A DNA stretch of 7,246 bases from the NCBI GenBank assembly GCA_012510305.1, contig JAAZIE010000403.1:1-7246 (forward strand), given 5' to 3'. Positions 5,818 through 7,246 of this stretch are shown here, piece by piece. Below the pieces are notes generated by a model. The model saw only the letters and a list, made by a program, of their open reading frames with translations, searched no databases and was not told the origin of the DNA. This DNA comes from Bacillota bacterium (GTDB lineage: Bacteria > Bacillota > Dethiobacteria > DTU022). A program made the position numbers and the translations under genes. Position 1 is the stretch's first letter. Every line of letters starts with the position of its first letter.

Positions 5818-5826
5818 AGGGTGGGG
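5818..5826 (+). promoter_or_regulatory. Ribosome binding site of the FAD oxidoreductase gene
   Basis: AGGGTGGGG ends three bases before the ATG at 5830, giving a usable Shine-Dalgarno core and deciding for this start. An in-frame GTG at 5821 lies inside the site and is therefore unlikely. Confidence 0.55.
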
Positions 5827-5829
5827 CAA

Positions 5830-7246
5830 ATGGAAAAAATCAAAAAGGCCCTGAAGAAAGCTTTTCCCGAGGTTGAGTTAAGCCTGCATCTGGATGAACG
5901 CGCTATTTTAACGCTTGCGGGCGAATGCTCCAGCTGGCAGCAGGTGGTGGCTATGGGGCACAAGGCCGCCGGTTTGCCCGGGGTTAAAAACGTGGTCAAC
6001 GAACTGCGGGTGCCGGGGTTGCCGGTGCCGCAGATGGATTACCGGTCTCTCTGCTCCAGGGGCAAAAAAAGAGGGGTCGTCGCCGATGTAGACGTGCTCA
6101 TCATCGGGGCGGGTATTACCGGTTGCGGCATCGCCAGGGAACTGGCCAAGTACAAGCTGGATATCCTGGTTGTGGAAATGAGCGGAGACGTGGCCACCGG
6201 CGCCACCAAGGCCAACAACGGCAATATTCACCCGGGGCACGCCGAAAAACCCGGCACGCTGAAAGCCCGCTTGAACGTGGAGGGCAACCGCCTCTATACC
6301 CGCTGGTCGGAAGAGCTCAACTTTACCCTTAAGCGCTGCGGCGCCATGGGCTTTATTACCAGCACCCTTCTCTGGCCGGCCCTGCTCTACGGCTACCGCA
6401 AGGCGTTAAAAAACGGCGTGGAAGGGGTGCAGCTTGTCGGGGGCAGGCGCGCCGTGGAGCTGGAACCGGGGCTTGAGCGCAGCGGGATCGCTCCCAGGGT
6501 AAAAGGGGCGATGTGGCTGCCGAGCATGGGGCTGGTGGAGCCCTACCAGGTTACCGTGGCCCTGGCCGAAAACGCAGCCGAAAACGGGGCCGAATTCCGG
6601 TTCAACTGCCCGGTGGCGGATATCCTCACCGAAAAGGGAAAGGTGGCAGGGGCGGTAACTGCAAAAGGGATCATTCGCTCCAAGGTAATTATCAACTGCG
6701 CCGGGGTCTATGCCGATGAAATTTCGGCCATGGCCGGCGACAAGTCTTTCACGATCCATCCCCGCAAAGGGGTCATCGCTATTTTGGATCAGGCCCAAAG
6801 CCCCAAGTTCGACCGGCTCACCGAGCACATTACGCTGGAGGCGGTGAAACAGAGCTTTAAAAAAAGCCACACCAAGGGCGGCGGCATGTGTTACACACCT
6901 GAAAAGAATATACTGATGGGGCCTTCGGCGCTGGAGATTCCGGACAAAGGGGATCTTTCCACTTCGGCCCGCGAGCTGGCTTACGCCTTGGGGCGCGGTG
7001 ACGAAGCGATCAGCTACCGCAGCATTATCCGCTTTTTTGCGGGAAACCGTGCCGCTGATTACAGCGAGGATTTTATCATCGAGATGTCGCCGGTAACCAA
7101 AGGCTTTATCAACGTGGCCGCGATCCAATCACCGGGACTGGCTGCCGCGCCGGCTATTGCCGGGAAAGTGGAAGGCATTCTCGCCAAAGCCGCTGAAAAA
7201 GAGGGCAACCCGCTGCAGAAAAACCCCCGCTGGAATCCGCTGCGGC
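5830..7246 (+). CDS. FAD-dependent oxidoreductase (GlpA/DAO class) with N-terminal BON-like domain, 3' truncated by window edge
   Basis: 472 codons are present, open to the end of the window with no stop. Residues 1-62 do not belong to the usual enzyme: VELSLHLDERAILTLAGECSSWQQVVAMGHKAAGLPGVKNVVNELRV fits a BON domain (strand, 'LxGxVxSW', helix, 'PGVKxVVNxLxV'). From residue 87 a DAO fold starts: DVLIIGAGITGCGIARELA with dinucleotide motif GAGITG (93-98), ribose-binding E116, NGNIHPGH (130-137), VIINCAGVYADEISAMAG (286-303), HPRKG (310-314), and the C-terminal FAD block IQSPGLAAAPAIA (432-444). The sequence resembles GlpA/LhgO-like enzymes of anaerobes (glycerol-3-phosphate or 2-hydroxyacid dehydrogenases). 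The tail NPRWNPLR is where such proteins usually lead into a Cys-rich BFD-type [2Fe-2S] domain, which would lie beyond the window. Substrate cannot be fixed. No signal peptide is seen, so the BON module would be cytosolic. It is likely co-transcribed with the yhfZ-like gene. Confidence 0.85.
   Translation, partial: MEKIKKALKKAFPEVELSLHLDERAILTLAGECSSWQQVVAMGHKAAGLPGVKNVVNELRVPGLPVPQMDYRSLCSRGKKRGVVADVDVLIIGAGITGCGIARELAKYKLDILVVEMSGDVATGATKANNGNIHPGHAEKPGTLKARLNVEGNRLYTRWSEELNFTLKRCGAMGFITSTLLWPALLYGYRKALKNGVEGVQLVGGRRAVELEPGLERSGIAPRVKGAMWLPSMGLVEPYQVTVALAENAAENGAEFRFNCPVADILTEKGKVAGAVTAKGIIRSKVIINCAGVYADEISAMAGDKSFTIHPRKGVIAILDQAQSPKFDRLTEHITLEAVKQSFKKSHTKGGGMCYTPEKNILMGPSALEIPDKGDLSTSARELAYALGRGDEAISYRSIIRFFAGNRAADYSEDFIIEMSPVTKGFINVAAIQSPGLAAAPAIAGKVEGILAKAAEKEGNPLQKNPRWNPLR

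Noticed and set aside
6406..7128. Minus-strand open frame (240 codons) opposite the FAD oxidoreductase
   Set aside because: Shadow of the plus-strand gene, which has an intact dinucleotide motif and an RBS.

Overview
The window looks like chromosomal DNA from a GC-rich anaerobic Bacillota (Clostridia-like) bacterium. This is inferred from strong Shine-Dalgarno sites, GTG as well as ATG starts, a Symbiobacterium-type short diaminopimelate dehydrogenase, a corrinoid/folate-independent-type MetE-like protein and an anaerobe-type FAD oxidoreductase. No rRNA, tRNA, CRISPR array, insertion sequence or phage gene was seen.

Layout. (1) 1-253 (+): 3' end of a metallophosphoesterase gene. (2) 357-1373 (+): a single-module MetE/UroD-like methyltransferase. 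(3) 1413-3431 (-): a probable two-gene operon, a dynamin/Era-like GTPase with a DUF697-type C-terminus followed by an ICMT-family membrane methyltransferase, convergent with gene 2. (4) 3432-3633: a divergent intergenic region with several palindromes. (5) 3634-4524 (+): type II meso-diaminopimelate dehydrogenase (ddh). (6) 4525-4822: a 298-base non-coding stretch ending in a clear sigma-A promoter and operator-like palindrome. (7) 4823-5788 (+): a YhfZ-family regulator. (8) 5830-7246 (+): a 5'-complete gene for an FAD-dependent oxidoreductase of the GlpA/DAO class that runs off the window end and carries an extra N-terminal BON-like domain.

How they work together. The yhfZ-like regulator and the BON-FAD oxidoreductase are 41 bases apart and almost certainly co-transcribed from the promoter at 4752-4780. 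The palindrome TACATA-N6-TATGTA covers the predicted transcription start, which suggests autoregulation of the pair. Whether ddh, whose product makes or breaks meso-diaminopimelate, is functionally linked to the regulator is open.

Most notable points: the BON-FAD fusion under a YhfZ-type regulator, the promoter/operator arrangement with a second similar site 149 bases upstream, and two intergenic hairpins that carry the same 10-base word CACCGTCCCC in their loops (a REP-like small repeat).
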